Below, piece after piece: positions 1 to 11,882 of a DNA stretch of 64,000 nt (within the stretch, counting starts at the first letter, position 1; each line of letters starts with the position of its first letter). Under the pieces are notes generated by a model that did not search any database, was not told where the DNA came from, and saw nothing but the letters and a program-made list of their open reading frames with translations. The position numbers were made by a program, and so were the translations under genes. Source of the stretch: Komagataeibacter xylinus (GTDB lineage: Bacteria > Pseudomonadota > Alphaproteobacteria > Acetobacterales > Acetobacteraceae); the NCBI RefSeq assembly GCF_031081985.1, contig NZ_JARWSK010000004.1:398187-462186 (forward strand). The letters are read 5' to 3'.

Positions 1-266
1 TGGCCCAGCCACTTGAGGAGATTTCGATCGCGGCCGTGATCCAGGCCATTGATGGCCCCATATCGCTCACCACCTGCGTTGATGGCGGCGATTGCGACGC
101 GCGCGCCACCTGCGGGCTGGGCGGGCAGTGGGATATGGTCAATGCCGCCATCCGCCATGCGCTTTCAGCCATTACGCTGGCCGATATGAAGAACCATACA
201 GTAACCGACAGACTGGGCGGCCTGCACGTGCCGCCCGTGCCCGACAGGCCCGAGGCCACGGCCTGA
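1..266 (+). CDS. Rrf2-family SUF/Fe-S regulator, C-terminal end (partial)
   Basis: This is the 3' end of a gene cut by the window edge; the frame is open from base 3 to the TGA at 264-266. The visible part reads [19 protein letters not shown] and then carries three cysteines spaced as in Rrf2-type regulators ([13 protein letters not shown]), the likely [2Fe-2S] ligands. It lies 19 bases before sufB and reads the same way. Rrf2 proteins in this position usually repress or tune the downstream suf operon according to Fe-S status. The DNA-binding N-terminus is outside the window, so the exact subfamily (IscR-like or another Rrf2) cannot be decided. Confidence 0.85.
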   Translation, partial: AQPLEEISIAAVIQAIDGPISLTTCVDGGDCDARATCGLGGQWDMVNAAIRHALSAITLADMKNHTVTDRLGGLHVPPVPDRPEATA

Positions 267-285
267 TACAGGGGAGGAAAGACAC

Positions 286-1776
<1,491 letters not shown>

Positions 1777-1791
1777 CAGGGATTCAAAGAC

Positions 1792-2565
1792 GTGAGCAAG
1801 CAATTCGTAAGCATCAATGGCCTGTGCGCCCGCATCGATGATGGGGAAGCCCACAAGGAAATCCTGCGCGGGGTCGATCTCGAGATTCCGGCAGGCGAGG
1901 TCCATGCCATCATGGGGCCGAATGGCTCGGGCAAGTCCACCCTGTCCTACGTGCTGGCCGGGCGCGAGGATTATGAGGTGACGGGCGGCTCGGCCACCTT
2001 CAAGGGGCAGGACCTCCTCGCACTCGAGCCCGAAGAGCGTGCGGCCCTTGGCCTGTTCCTTGCGTTCCAGACGCCGGTGGAACTGCCGGGTGTCAACAAC
2101 GCCAACTTCCTGCGCACCGCCGTCAACGCCGTGCGCCGCGCGCGCGGCATGGACGAGCTTGATGCCGTGGCCTTCCTCAAGGCCGTGCGCAAGGAGACCA
2201 AGCATCTGTCCATGTCTGACGAGATGCTCAAGCGCAACGTGAATGTCGGCTTTTCAGGTGGTGAGAAGAAGCGCAACGAGGTGCTGCAGATGCGCATGCT
2301 CCAGCCATCCTTCGCCATCCTTGACGAGACCGATAGCGGGCTGGACATCGATGCCCTGCGCATCGTGGCCGAGGGTGTGAACTCGCTGCGCTCGCCCGAT
2401 TTCTCGGCGCTGGTCATCACCCATCACCAGCGCCTGCTTGACTATATCGTGCCTGACCGCATTCACGTCATGGCCAAGGGGCGCATCATTCACAGCGGCG
2501 GCCCGGAACTGGCCAAGCAGCTTGAGGCGCAGGGCTACGCCCAGTTCCTCTCGGAGGCGGCGTGA
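1792..2565 (+). CDS. sufC: Fe-S cluster assembly ATPase SufC
   Basis: SufC is the soluble ABC-type ATPase of SufBCD that drives cluster assembly. The 257-residue protein shows Walker A GPNGSGKST (about residues 43-51), the ABC signature FSGGEKKR and Walker B AILDETDSGLD, the form typical of SufC. The start is GTG at 1792, 15 bases after sufB. Its last bases overlap the GTG of sufD in a GTGA arrangement, so translation of the two is probably coupled. Confidence 0.97.
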   Translation: MSKQFVSINGLCARIDDGEAHKEILRGVDLEIPAGEVHAIMGPNGSGKSTLSYVLAGREDYEVTGGSATFKGQDLLALEPEERAALGLFLAFQTPVELPGVNNANFLRTAVNAVRRARGMDELDAVAFLKAVRKETKHLSMSDEMLKRNVNVGFSGGEKKRNEVLQMRMLQPSFAILDETDSGLDIDALRIVAEGVNSLRSPDFSALVITHHQRLLDYIVPDRIHVMAKGRIIHSGGPELAKQLEAQGYAQFLSEAA

Positions 2566-3836
2566 ACGCCATTGCACCGGTCGGGATCAGTCCCTCAGCC
2601 TTTCTCGACCGGGGTGACGTAAAGGGGCATGCCACGCGGCAAAAGGCCGCCGATTACCTGCGCACGGTGGGCCTGCCGCGCGCGGGGGTGGAGGCATGGA
2701 AATACACCTCGCTGCGCGCGCTGGCCGATGTGCCGTTTGCCGAGGCAAGGCGTGATGTCGATGCCGGCGCGGTTGATACGCTGCTGGCCGAGGTCGAGAC
2801 CATCTCGGGCCTTGGGGCCGGGGCCAGTCGCGCCGTGTTCGTCAATGGCCGTTTCGATGCCGGGCGTTCGCGCCTGCCCGATGGGGTGAAGGTTGCAGCC
2901 TTTGACCCGGCGCGCGAACTGCGTGATGGAATCGACCCGGCAGGCGACGTGACTACCGCGCTCAACACCGTGCTGGCCGATGACGGGCTGGCGCTGGTCG
3001 TGCCTGCCGGGGTTGATGCGGGCTGCCTGCTGCTGGTCAGCATTGGCCTTGCTGGCGAGGATGCGCCGGTATCCTTCCACCCGCAGCACCGCATTGTGGT
3101 GGAAGAGGGCGGCAGGCTCGCCATGCTCGATGCGGCTGTGGGGCGGGGCTATTACCTGCATAACCCGCTTTATGACATCACGGTGGAAGAAGGCGGCTAC
3201 CTGTCGCACGCCCGCATCCAGGCGGAGGGCAAAAAGGCGCTGCACCTTGCGGTCAGCCATGCCCGCGTTGCCAGCCGTGGCGTGTATGACAGCTTTACGC
3301 TCACGCTTGGCGCCAGCCTGTCGCGCCATGAGGTGCATGCGGGGCTGAATGCGGCGGGGGCCAGCGTGCATGTCAATGGTGCGCAGCTTCTGGCGGACCA
3401 CCAGCATGGCGACCTGACCAGCGTGATCACCCACGCGGCCCCGGACTGCATTTCGCGCCAGACGGTGAAGAACGTGCTGGCCGACCATGCGCGCGGCGTG
3501 TTTCAGGGCAAGATCCATGTCGAGCGGATTGCCCAGAAGACCGATGGCTACCAGATGAACCAGGCCCTGCTGCTGTCGGACACCGCCGAGATCGACGCCA
3601 AGCCCGAACTCGAAATCTACGCCGATGACGTCAAGTGCAGCCATGGCGCTACCGTGGGCGCGCTTGATGATGACCAGCTTTTCTACCTGCGCAGCCGTGG
3701 CATCCCGAATGAGGCGGCACGATCCATCCTGATCCGTGCCTTCCTGCATGACGTGGTGGACCAGATTGATGATGCGCGGCTCAAGGACAGTCTGAACCTT
3801 GCGGTCGAAGCCTGGTGGAAGCGGGAGGTCGCCTGA
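2562..3836 (+). CDS. sufD: Fe-S cluster assembly protein SufD
   Basis: SufD pairs with SufB and SufC in the cluster-building complex. The 424-residue product has the SufB/SufD core and the family C-terminal motif (CSHGATVGALDDDQLFYLRSR), including the conserved histidine. The start is GTG at 2562, overlapping the sufC stop by four bases. The stop TGA shares one base with the ATG of sufS. Its N-terminus (AFLDRGDVKGHATRQ then the AWKYT segment) matches SufD rather than a second SufB. Confidence 0.95.
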   Translation: MNAIAPVGISPSAFLDRGDVKGHATRQKAADYLRTVGLPRAGVEAWKYTSLRALADVPFAEARRDVDAGAVDTLLAEVETISGLGAGASRAVFVNGRFDAGRSRLPDGVKVAAFDPARELRDGIDPAGDVTTALNTVLADDGLALVVPAGVDAGCLLLVSIGLAGEDAPVSFHPQHRIVVEEGGRLAMLDAAVGRGYYLHNPLYDITVEEGGYLSHARIQAEGKKALHLAVSHARVASRGVYDSFTLTLGASLSRHEVHAGLNAAGASVHVNGAQLLADHQHGDLTSVITHAAPDCISRQTVKNVLADHARGVFQGKIHVERIAQKTDGYQMNQALLLSDTAEIDAKPELEIYADDVKCSHGATVGALDDDQLFYLRSRGIPNEAARSILIRAFLHDVVDQIDDARLKDSLNLAVEAWWKREVA

Positions 3837-5086
3837 TGGACCAGAGCGTCATCACGCCCACGGATGCCGCAGGCAGCCTGCGTCATGTCCGCGCCGACTT
3901 CCCCATCCTGAGCCAGAAGGTGCATGGCAAGGATCTGGTGTTCCTTGACAGCGCCGCCTCGGCCCAGAAGCCCCGGCAGGTGATCGACTGCATGGCCGAC
4001 ACCATGCGCACCCAGTACGCCAACATCCATCGTGGCCTGTACTGGATGAGCGAGCGGACCACCGAGGCGTATGAGGCCGTGCGCGACCAGGTGGCACGCT
4101 TTCTGGGAGCCGCTGCGCGGGAAGAAATCGTCTTCACCCGCAACAGCACCGAGGCCATCAACCTCGTGGCCCATTCCTATGGCGGGCTGCTGAAGCCGGG
4201 GCAGGTGGTACTGGTGTCCGAGATGGAACACCACGCCAATCTCGTGCCATGGCAGATGCTGCGCGACCGCATGGGCATTGAACTGCGCATCATCCCCATC
4301 ACCGATGACGGGGCGCTGGACATGGAAGCGCTGGAGCGCAACCTGGCCGATGGCCGGGTGGCGCTGGTGGCGATCACCCATATGTCGAACGTGCTGGGCA
4401 CCATTACCGATGCCCGCGCCATTATCGACATGGCGCATGCGGCGGGGGCGAAGGTGCTGCTTGATGGCAGCCAGCTTGCCGTGCACCGCCGGGTAAACGT
4501 GCAGGAACTCGGTGCCGATTTCTATGTCGTGACCGGGCACAAGCTGTATGGCCCCACCGGCATTGGCGTGCTGTGGGCGCGGCGTGAGCTGCTGGAGGCA
4601 ATGCCGCCTTTCCTTGGTGGGGGCGACATGATCTCCACCGTGTCGTTCGAGCGCTCGACCTGGGCGAATGTGCCGCATAAATTCGAGGCGGGCACGCCTG
4701 CCATCATCGAGACCATTGGATTGGGCGCGGCCCTTGCCTATATCGAGTCCATCGGGTTTGACGCGATTGGCGCCCATGAAGATGCGCTGACGGCCTATGC
4801 CCTGAAGGCGCTGGGCAATGTCAACGGGCTGAAGGTGATTGGCATGGCGCCGCAGCGCGGCGGGGTGATCTCTTTCACCATGAAGGATGTCCATCCGCAT
4901 GATATCGCCACCCTGCTTGACCGTAACGGCATTGCCGTGCGGGCGGGCCATCACTGCGCCGAGCCGCTCATGCGCAGGCTGGGTGTGACGGCCACGGCGC
5001 GGGCGAGCTTCGGCATCTACACCACGCCGGAGGAAATCGACTTTCTGGCCGCAACGCTGGAACAGATTCGTGGCTTTTTTGTCTGA
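3836..5086 (+). CDS. sufS: Cysteine desulfurase SufS
   Basis: This PLP enzyme removes sulfur from cysteine and passes it as persulfide to SufU/SufBCD. The 416-residue product has the PLP-lysine region TGHKLYGPTG and the active-site cysteine in RAGHHCAEPLM, the group II (SufS) pattern. An in-frame upstream start at 3815 is possible, but the ATG at 3836 sits after a GGGAGG site and overlaps the sufD stop by one base, so it is preferred. No sufE is visible; sufU, six bases downstream, probably takes that role. Confidence 0.96.
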   Translation: MDQSVITPTDAAGSLRHVRADFPILSQKVHGKDLVFLDSAASAQKPRQVIDCMADTMRTQYANIHRGLYWMSERTTEAYEAVRDQVARFLGAAAREEIVFTRNSTEAINLVAHSYGGLLKPGQVVLVSEMEHHANLVPWQMLRDRMGIELRIIPITDDGALDMEALERNLADGRVALVAITHMSNVLGTITDARAIIDMAHAAGAKVLLDGSQLAVHRRVNVQELGADFYVVTGHKLYGPTGIGVLWARRELLEAMPPFLGGGDMISTVSFERSTWANVPHKFEAGTPAIIETIGLGAALAYIESIGFDAIGAHEDALTAYALKALGNVNGLKVIGMAPQRGGVISFTMKDVHPHDIATLLDRNGIAVRAGHHCAEPLMRRLGVTATARASFGIYTTPEEIDFLAATLEQIRGFFV

Positions 5087-5092
5087 TGGCAG

Positions 5093-5524
5093 ATGATGGC
5101 GCAGGATGATCTGTACCGCACCGTGGTGCTGGAGCGGGCCAAGGCACCGCAGTATGCCGGGCCACTCCCTGCGGCCACGCTGAACGGGCAGGGGGCCAAC
5201 CCGCTGTGTGGCGACCGGGTGCAGTTGCATGCGGTGCTGGACGGGCAGGGGCGGATCGAGGCGATCCGGCATGAAACGCGGGGCTGCGCCATCTGCGCTG
5301 CCTCCGCCGACCTCATGGCCGGGCGGGTAACGGGCCAGGACCGCGCGCATGTGGGTAGGCTGCACGCGGAACTGGTCGAGGCGGTTGAAACCGGCACGGC
5401 ACCAGCGGATCTGGGTGAGCTTGCGGCCTTTGCGCCCCTGCACCAGCACCGTTCGCGCAGGCGCTGCGCCCTGCTGCCATGGTCGGCACTGATTGATATG
5501 CTCAATGATGATAAAAACGGGTGA
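5093..5524 (+). CDS. sufU: SufU-type sulfur acceptor/scaffold
   Basis: This 143-residue IscU/NifU-like protein carries the three SufU cysteine sites: NPLCGD, GCAICAAS and RRRCALLPW. SufU proteins accept persulfide sulfur from SufS and may act as a zinc-dependent sulfurtransferase. It sits six bases after sufS, as expected for a SufS-SufU pair. ATG codons at 5093 and 5096 are both possible starts. An extra cysteine in the GCAIC motif is visible. SufU is best known from Gram-positives, but alphaproteobacterial suf operons also carry it. Confidence 0.92.
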   Translation: MMAQDDLYRTVVLERAKAPQYAGPLPAATLNGQGANPLCGDRVQLHAVLDGQGRIEAIRHETRGCAICAASADLMAGRVTGQDRAHVGRLHAELVEAVETGTAPADLGELAAFAPLHQHRSRRRCALLPWSALIDMLNDDKNG

Positions 5525-5531
5525 AAGTCTC

Positions 5532-5993
5532 ATGGACGAGAAAAATCAGGTAGAGCCTGCCATGGGCATGGCGGAAGAGACCGGACATTTTTCCCTTGAG
5601 GCCAGCGATGCGCCTGCCACGAAAGCGGCCCCCGTATCGGCCTGGACCCCGGATGGCGAGCAGCCCGCTGCCTCCCCCGGCAAGGGAGCCATGCCCGATG
5701 AGGACTCGGTGATCGAGGCGATCGCCACGGTGTATGACCCCGAAATTCCAGTCAATATTTACGAACTTGGCCTGATTTACGCCATCGATCTGCATGAGGA
5801 TGGATCGGTCAAGGTCGAGATGACGCTAACGGCTCCCAACTGCCCCAGCGCGCAGGAACTGCCCGTGCAGGTGAAGGAAGCCGTGGAAAAGATCGAGACG
5901 GTAACCTCCGCCACGGTCGAGATCGTGTGGGAGCCGCCATGGGACATGTCGCGCATGAGCGAAGACGCCCGCCTTGCCCTGAACATGTTCTGA
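5532..5993 (+). CDS. sufT: SufT/MIP18-family Fe-S maturation protein
   Basis: This is a DUF59 (MIP18) family protein of 153 residues. The conserved core starts near residue 55 (VIEAIATVYDPEIPVNIYEL) and holds the TLTAPNCPSA cysteine motif. SufT-type proteins help insert or transfer Fe-S clusters. The first 50 residues are a variable, probably disordered extension. The ATG at 5532 is preferred because it lies just after the sufU stop; an in-frame start at 5493 would run back into sufU. Confidence 0.9.
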   Translation: MDEKNQVEPAMGMAEETGHFSLEASDAPATKAAPVSAWTPDGEQPAASPGKGAMPDEDSVIEAIATVYDPEIPVNIYELGLIYAIDLHEDGSVKVEMTLTAPNCPSAQELPVQVKEAVEKIETVTSATVEIVWEPPWDMSRMSEDARLALNMF

Positions 5994-6013
5994 ACCCTCA
6001 AGGGGACTGTGCC

Positions 6014-6394
6014 ATGACCGAACACCAGACTGCCACGCCCGCAAAAGCCCCCGCCCGCCGCGCCCTGCCACCGCTCATGACGCTGACGGACCGGGCCGCC
6101 GCACGGCTGGAAAAACTCTACCAGACCAGGAACGCGGGCCATCTGCTGCGCATCGCGGTTTCAACCAAGGGCTGTTCGGGCCACGCCTATGACATGAGCT
6201 TTGTGGAAAAGGCTGGCCCCGGTGATGAAGTGGTGGTGGACAAGGGCGTGACCCTGCTGGTGGACCGCAAGGCCACGCTGTTCCTGATCGGCTCGGTGAT
6301 GGATTACGAGGTCAAGCAGCTTGAATCCGGCTTTACCTTCACCAACCCCAATGAAAAGGGCCGCTGCGGCTGCGGGGAAAGCTTCCACGTCTAA
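6014..6394 (+). CDS. sufA: A-type Fe-S carrier SufA/IscA family
   Basis: This 126-residue HesB/IscA-type carrier has the three ligand cysteines of the family: STKGCSGHAY near residue 57 and the C-terminal GRCGCGESF. A-type carriers shuttle assembled clusters to apo-proteins. The ATG at 6014 follows AGGGGAC, 20 bases after sufT. It closes the suf operon; a palindromic repeat follows at 6412 and separates it from a convergent gene. Confidence 0.94.
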   Translation: MTEHQTATPAKAPARRALPPLMTLTDRAAARLEKLYQTRNAGHLLRIAVSTKGCSGHAYDMSFVEKAGPGDEVVVDKGVTLLVDRKATLFLIGSVMDYEVKQLESGFTFTNPNEKGRCGCGESFHV

Positions 6395-6411
6395 GGTATG
6401 AAGATACGAGA

Positions 6412-6498
6412 CAGACGTTTCTGGGTGCCGCCTTTTTTCAAAAAGGCGGCATTTTTTTTAAGCTTTTTGAAAAAAGCTTCACCAAAAACTTTTGTCTG
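6412..6498. repeat. Palindromic element, copy 1 (double hairpin)
   Basis: Two adjoining hairpins, GCCGCC(T)n/(A)nGGCGGC at 6427-6450 and AGCTTTTTGA/AAAAAAGCTT near 6460-6479, are enclosed by an imperfect outer inverted repeat (CAGACGTTTCTGG at the left, CCAAAAACTTTTGTCTG at the right). The element lies between the convergent sufA and RNA-methyltransferase genes. Its T- and A-runs after GC stems could make it a two-way terminator. Related copies are at 35000 and 57680. Confidence 0.85.
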
Positions 6499-6500
6499 TT

Positions 6501-7763
6501 CTAGCGCCGGTGATTTTTGCCCGTGCCCGGCAGCTTGAGTACGCACACGGCCTCGACCTCGGTTGACCACAGGAACTGGTCGATCACCGTCAGATGCTCC
6601 AGCCGGTAGCCCAACTGCTGCAGCGGGGCCAGGTCACGCTGCAGGGCCGCCGGGTTGCAACTGACATAAATGACATGGCGCGGCTTGCCCGCCACGATCT
6701 GTGCCATCTGCGCACCTGCGCCCGCATGGGGCGGATCAAGCACCACGGCTGCGGCCTTGGCCAGTTCAGCCGCCATGATTGGCTGGCGGTTCAGGTCACG
6801 CAGCGCGGGCAGCACGCGGGTGCCGCCACTGGCCTGCTTGAGGCAGGCGAGCGCCGCCCGGTCTCCCTCATAGGCCAGTACCTTGGCATGGGTGGCGAGC
6901 GCGAAGGACAGCGTGCCACACCCTGCATAAAGCTCGATGATGCCAGCCTTCAGCCCCTTGGTGGGGAGTGCCGCCAGCACGGCTTGCCTGATGGCATCCT
7001 CGCCAGCGCGGGCAGGCTGGAGGAAGGCACCGGGCGGCGGTGTTACGCGCACGCCATCAAAATGATGAAAGACCGGCCCGTTCAGCGCCAGTGTTTCAGG
7101 TGGCGTGCCGCCCAGCGAGATGCGCGGTATGCCATGCGCCTTGCTGAACTGGGCCAGAATGCGCCGGTCATTGGCATCCGGCCTGCCATCCATCGTAATC
7201 AGCAGGTCCGGCCCGCTATCGAGCAGGTTGATCTGCAGGTCGCCACCCGCATGCACGCCAGGCAGCGAATGCAGCATCTCGCGCAGCGGGGCGAGCAGGG
7301 CGAACAGGGTGGGGTCAAGCAGGGTGCAGGCGGTCATGTCCACCACATCACCCCGACGGCGATGCAGTCCGAGCACGATGTGCCTGCCTTCACGGCGGAA
7401 GGCCAGGTCGACGCGCCGCCGCCCCTGCGGGGCAACCTGCACGGTGGCAGGCGTGGGGATGGTATCAAAGCCCGCGCGGTGCAGTGCTTCAACTACGCGC
7501 TCGGCTTTCCATGCCAGCAGGGCAGGCAATGCCATCTGTTGCACGCGGCAGCCACCGCACTGGCCAAACAGGGCGCAGGGTGGCGTGACCCGGTCAGGGC
7601 CTGGTGTGATGATGCGCTCAAGGGCTGCGTGGGTGCCGTGGATGGCGCCGAGCACCACGTCATCCCCCGGAACGGCGCCGGGTACGAATATCCGGCCTGC
7701 CGGGGTCTCGGCTATACCATCCCCGTCATTGCCAAGCGCCACCACCCGGGTGGCGCCGGCCAT
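6501..7763 (-). CDS. 23S rRNA (uracil-5-)-methyltransferase-type RNA methyltransferase (TrmA/RlmD family)
   Basis: The product of about 420 residues belongs to the SAM-dependent RNA uracil-C5 methyltransferases. It has an N-terminal Fe-S cysteine cluster (CALFGQCGGC), a SAM-binding IIELYAGCGTLSFALA segment and the catalytic-cysteine motif YVSCNPAAL near the C-terminus. These enzymes methylate U in tRNA or 23S rRNA; which uracil this one modifies cannot be read from the sequence. ATG codons at 7775 and 7763 are possible; the latter starts at MAGATRV. The gene is convergent with sufA, and the DEAD-box helicase gene lies just upstream on the same strand. Confidence 0.9.
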   Translation of the reverse strand: MAGATRVVALGNDGDGIAETPAGRIFVPGAVPGDDVVLGAIHGTHAALERIITPGPDRVTPPCALFGQCGGCRVQQMALPALLAWKAERVVEALHRAGFDTIPTPATVQVAPQGRRRVDLAFRREGRHIVLGLHRRRGDVVDMTACTLLDPTLFALLAPLREMLHSLPGVHAGGDLQINLLDSGPDLLITMDGRPDANDRRILAQFSKAHGIPRISLGGTPPETLALNGPVFHHFDGVRVTPPPGAFLQPARAGEDAIRQAVLAALPTKGLKAGIIELYAGCGTLSFALATHAKVLAYEGDRAALACLKQASGGTRVLPALRDLNRQPIMAAELAKAAAVVLDPPHAGAGAQMAQIVAGKPRHVIYVSCNPAALQRDLAPLQQLGYRLEHLTVIDQFLWSTEVEAVCVLKLPGTGKNHRR

Positions 7764-7786
7764 GTCCTGTTCCATGCTGGCCCTGT

Positions 7787-9352
<1,566 letters not shown>

Positions 9353-9566
9353 ATTACTCTCGAACGTATCAGCAGATGAATATGGCCCCGTCCGATTGCC
9401 ACCGTGTCGCGCTGTATCAGGCTGCCGTCCCTGATGTACCTGCAGCAATGCAGGGAAGGGGAGTGTGACACGCGACGGGGAGAAACCCCTCAAAGTGCCA
9501 CATTCCCTGTGCCTATCGAGATTTGCAATGGAAATCAAGGGGGCGTGAGGTCGCGCCCCATATTTG

Positions 9567-10019
9567 TCAGAAAGGATGGGCCAGGCAGGCGGTGATGATG
9601 GTCAGGATGCCGATGCCGGTGTTGAGCAGAACCAGCGAGCGGATCGAGTCGAACTGCCCCGGCTGCGGGCGCAGGGCGCGGCGGGCCTTCTGGTAGGGGC
9701 CGAAATAGATGCGCGCGAAGATGCCCGCCATGATCAGCCCAAGCAGTTGCATGAGGTTGATCTGCCACGGCAGTGAGGCGAACCCGCCCTCGTGCCAGAT
9801 CATGAGCCAGCCACTCACCAGCACCATGGGCATGGTGTGCCACACGATGCGGAAGAAGCGGTTCAGCGTCTGCAGGTGCACCGAGGCGCGCTGCGTTGCA
9901 TCGAGCAGGTTCAGGCTGGGCTTGAGCACGAAGGCCGCATACATCATGCCGCCAACCCAGGCCGCCATGCCTGTAATGTGGAGTGCGAGCACAAGGCTCC
10001 AGACAATGGAAAGGGACAT
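9567..10019 (-). CDS. CopD-like small integral membrane protein
   Basis: The 150-residue product has four predicted membrane segments (residues about 5-28, 55-75, 85-105 and 125-148) and conserved histidines near the first helix (LALHITGMAAWVGGMMY) and in RIVWHTMPM, as in CopD/HemJ-like membrane proteins. The ATG at 10019 follows an AAGGAGG site, so the longer reading from 10067 is rejected. Function is not known; resemblance to CopD suggests a redox or copper-linked role only weakly. Confidence 0.75.
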   Translation of the reverse strand: MSLSIVWSLVLALHITGMAAWVGGMMYAAFVLKPSLNLLDATQRASVHLQTLNRFFRIVWHTMPMVLVSGWLMIWHEGGFASLPWQINLMQLLGLIMAGIFARIYFGPYQKARRALRPQPGQFDSIRSLVLLNTGIGILTIITACLAHPF

Positions 10020-10155
10020 GAAGCCTCCTTGCAGGGGTAAGGAATAAGGAAAACGCTCACCTGCCATAAAGCAGGATACGGGATGCTTGTTTCCTCATTC
10101 CTGTATCATGTGCAAGGCCAGTGCGGCAGCCAATTGCCGGGAAAGGGAAAAGAAC

Positions 10156-11619
10156 ATGCCCGCGAACGAACAGATGCAACCCCCCGAAGCCACGCGCCTC
10201 GTGCTGCCCACGCCAGCGCAGATGGGCCGGATCGACGCCGCCGCCGCCCGTAGCGTGCCGGTGTCAACATTGATGGAAAACGCGGGCCGCGCGGTGGCGC
10301 GCGCCATACGCCAGCACATGCGCCCGTGCCGGGTGCTGGTGCTGTGCGGGCCGGGCAATAATGGCGGCGATGGGTACGTGGCTGCCCGCAGGCTGGCCGA
10401 GCAGGGCTGGCCGGTTTCGGTGGCGCGCCTCGCCACCCCGCGCCCCGGCGGGGATGAGGCGGCCGCCGCTGCCCTGTGGCGCGGGCCAATGGTGCCGTTT
10501 ACGCCTGAAAGCGCTGCCGCCTTCGACCTGGTGGTCGATGCGGTGTTCGGCGCGGGGCTGAGCCGCGATGTGGCAGCCGACGTGGTGGCCGTGCTCGGGG
10601 CTGCGCGGCGCATCGTGGCCATCGATATGCCCAGCGGTGTGGATGGCGCGACGGGTGCGGTGCGTGGTGGCGCGGCGCAGGCGGAGATGACCGTGACCTT
10701 CTGCCGCCTCAAGCCCGGCCACCTGCTGCTGCCCGGCCGCACGCTGTGCGGGCGCATGGTGCTGGCCGATATCGGCATTCCCGAATCCGCGATTGGCGAT
10801 GTTGCGATTCGCACCTGGCGCAATGAGCCCGGCCTGTGGCGCACGCCGCCATGTACGGTGAACTCCTATAAATACAGCCGGGGCGTTGTCAGCATATGCG
10901 GCGGGCGCGAGATGCCGGGCGCGGCCCGTCTTTTCGCCGCGGGCGCGCGGGCGGCGGGGGCGGGGCTGGTGCGGCTGGCCGTGGGTGACAGCGCGGAGGT
11001 TTACCGCATGACCGCGCCCGCGGGCCTGATCGTGGATTCCGACCCGCTGGAAACTCTGCTGGAAGACAGGCGCCGCCATGTGTGGGTGTGCGGCCCCGGC
11101 CTTTCGGTAGCGGAAGTGGCGGCGGTCTTTCCAGTCCTGGTGGGTGCAGGGCGTGCGGTGATTGCCGATGCCGGGGCCTTCAGCATGGCGGCAGGCCACC
11201 CGGAGCGGCTGAAGGGGGCAGCCATCATCACGCCGCATATCGGCGAGTTCTCGCGCGTGTTCGGCAAGCCGGGTGCCGACCGGGTGGAGGCTGCACGCAA
11301 GGCCGCCTGCGAGACGGGTGCCGTGACGGTGCTCAAGGGGCCGGATACCATCATCGCATCGCCTGATGGCCGGGTGGCGATCAACGAACATGCCACCCCC
11401 ATGCTGGGCACGGCGGGTTCGGGCGATACGCTGACCGGCATCATCGCCGCCATGCTCGCCGCCGGCATGCCCGCATGGGCGGCGGCATGCGCCGGGGTCT
11501 GGCTGCATGGCGATGCGGCGCTGCACGCGGGGCAATGGCCGCTGGCCGAGGATTTCGACCGCCATATCGGCACGGCCCGCCACCGCGCGGAGGGGCTGGC
11601 GAAAAAAGTTTTCGGCTGA
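10156..11619 (+). CDS. nnr: Bifunctional NAD(P)H-hydrate epimerase / ADP-dependent dehydratase
   Basis: This 487-residue fusion repairs damaged NADHX and NADPHX. The N-terminal half is a YjeF_N epimerase (CGPGNNGGDGYVAARRL near residue 60, IDMPSGVDG). The C-terminal half is the ribokinase-like dehydratase with GTAGSGDTLTGIIAAML and the upstream TVLKGPDTI segment. The ATG at 10156 follows a GGGAAA stretch; the longer frame from 10087 is unlikely. The gene stands alone, transcribed toward tRNA-Leu, and is divergent from the CopD-like gene. Confidence 0.93.
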   Translation: MPANEQMQPPEATRLVLPTPAQMGRIDAAAARSVPVSTLMENAGRAVARAIRQHMRPCRVLVLCGPGNNGGDGYVAARRLAEQGWPVSVARLATPRPGGDEAAAAALWRGPMVPFTPESAAAFDLVVDAVFGAGLSRDVAADVVAVLGAARRIVAIDMPSGVDGATGAVRGGAAQAEMTVTFCRLKPGHLLLPGRTLCGRMVLADIGIPESAIGDVAIRTWRNEPGLWRTPPCTVNSYKYSRGVVSICGGREMPGAARLFAAGARAAGAGLVRLAVGDSAEVYRMTAPAGLIVDSDPLETLLEDRRRHVWVCGPGLSVAEVAAVFPVLVGAGRAVIADAGAFSMAAGHPERLKGAAIITPHIGEFSRVFGKPGADRVEAARKAACETGAVTVLKGPDTIIASPDGRVAINEHATPMLGTAGSGDTLTGIIAAMLAAGMPAWAAACAGVWLHGDAALHAGQWPLAEDFDRHIGTARHRAEGLAKKVFG

Positions 11620-11700
11620 AAAGCCCAATCCTTTTCCCTTCGCATCTTGCCCCATGGCCTGTGGTGCGCTAAAGCCGTGCGCTTACAGGCTGGGCACTGT

Positions 11701-11785
<85 letters not shown>

Positions 11786-11882
11786 ATGATCCCGGCAAGT
11801 CGCGTTATGCGAGCAGACGTGGTGGCCCCAACCGGCTTCTTGCGTTCTTTGACACGTTCTGACCGAGAGGATGGCCTGGCAG

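Noticed and set aside
3683..5533. 616-codon minus-strand frame opposite sufS and sufU
   Set aside because: Composition is rich in Arg, His and Gly as in GC-rich antisense frames; the plus-strand genes are clear.
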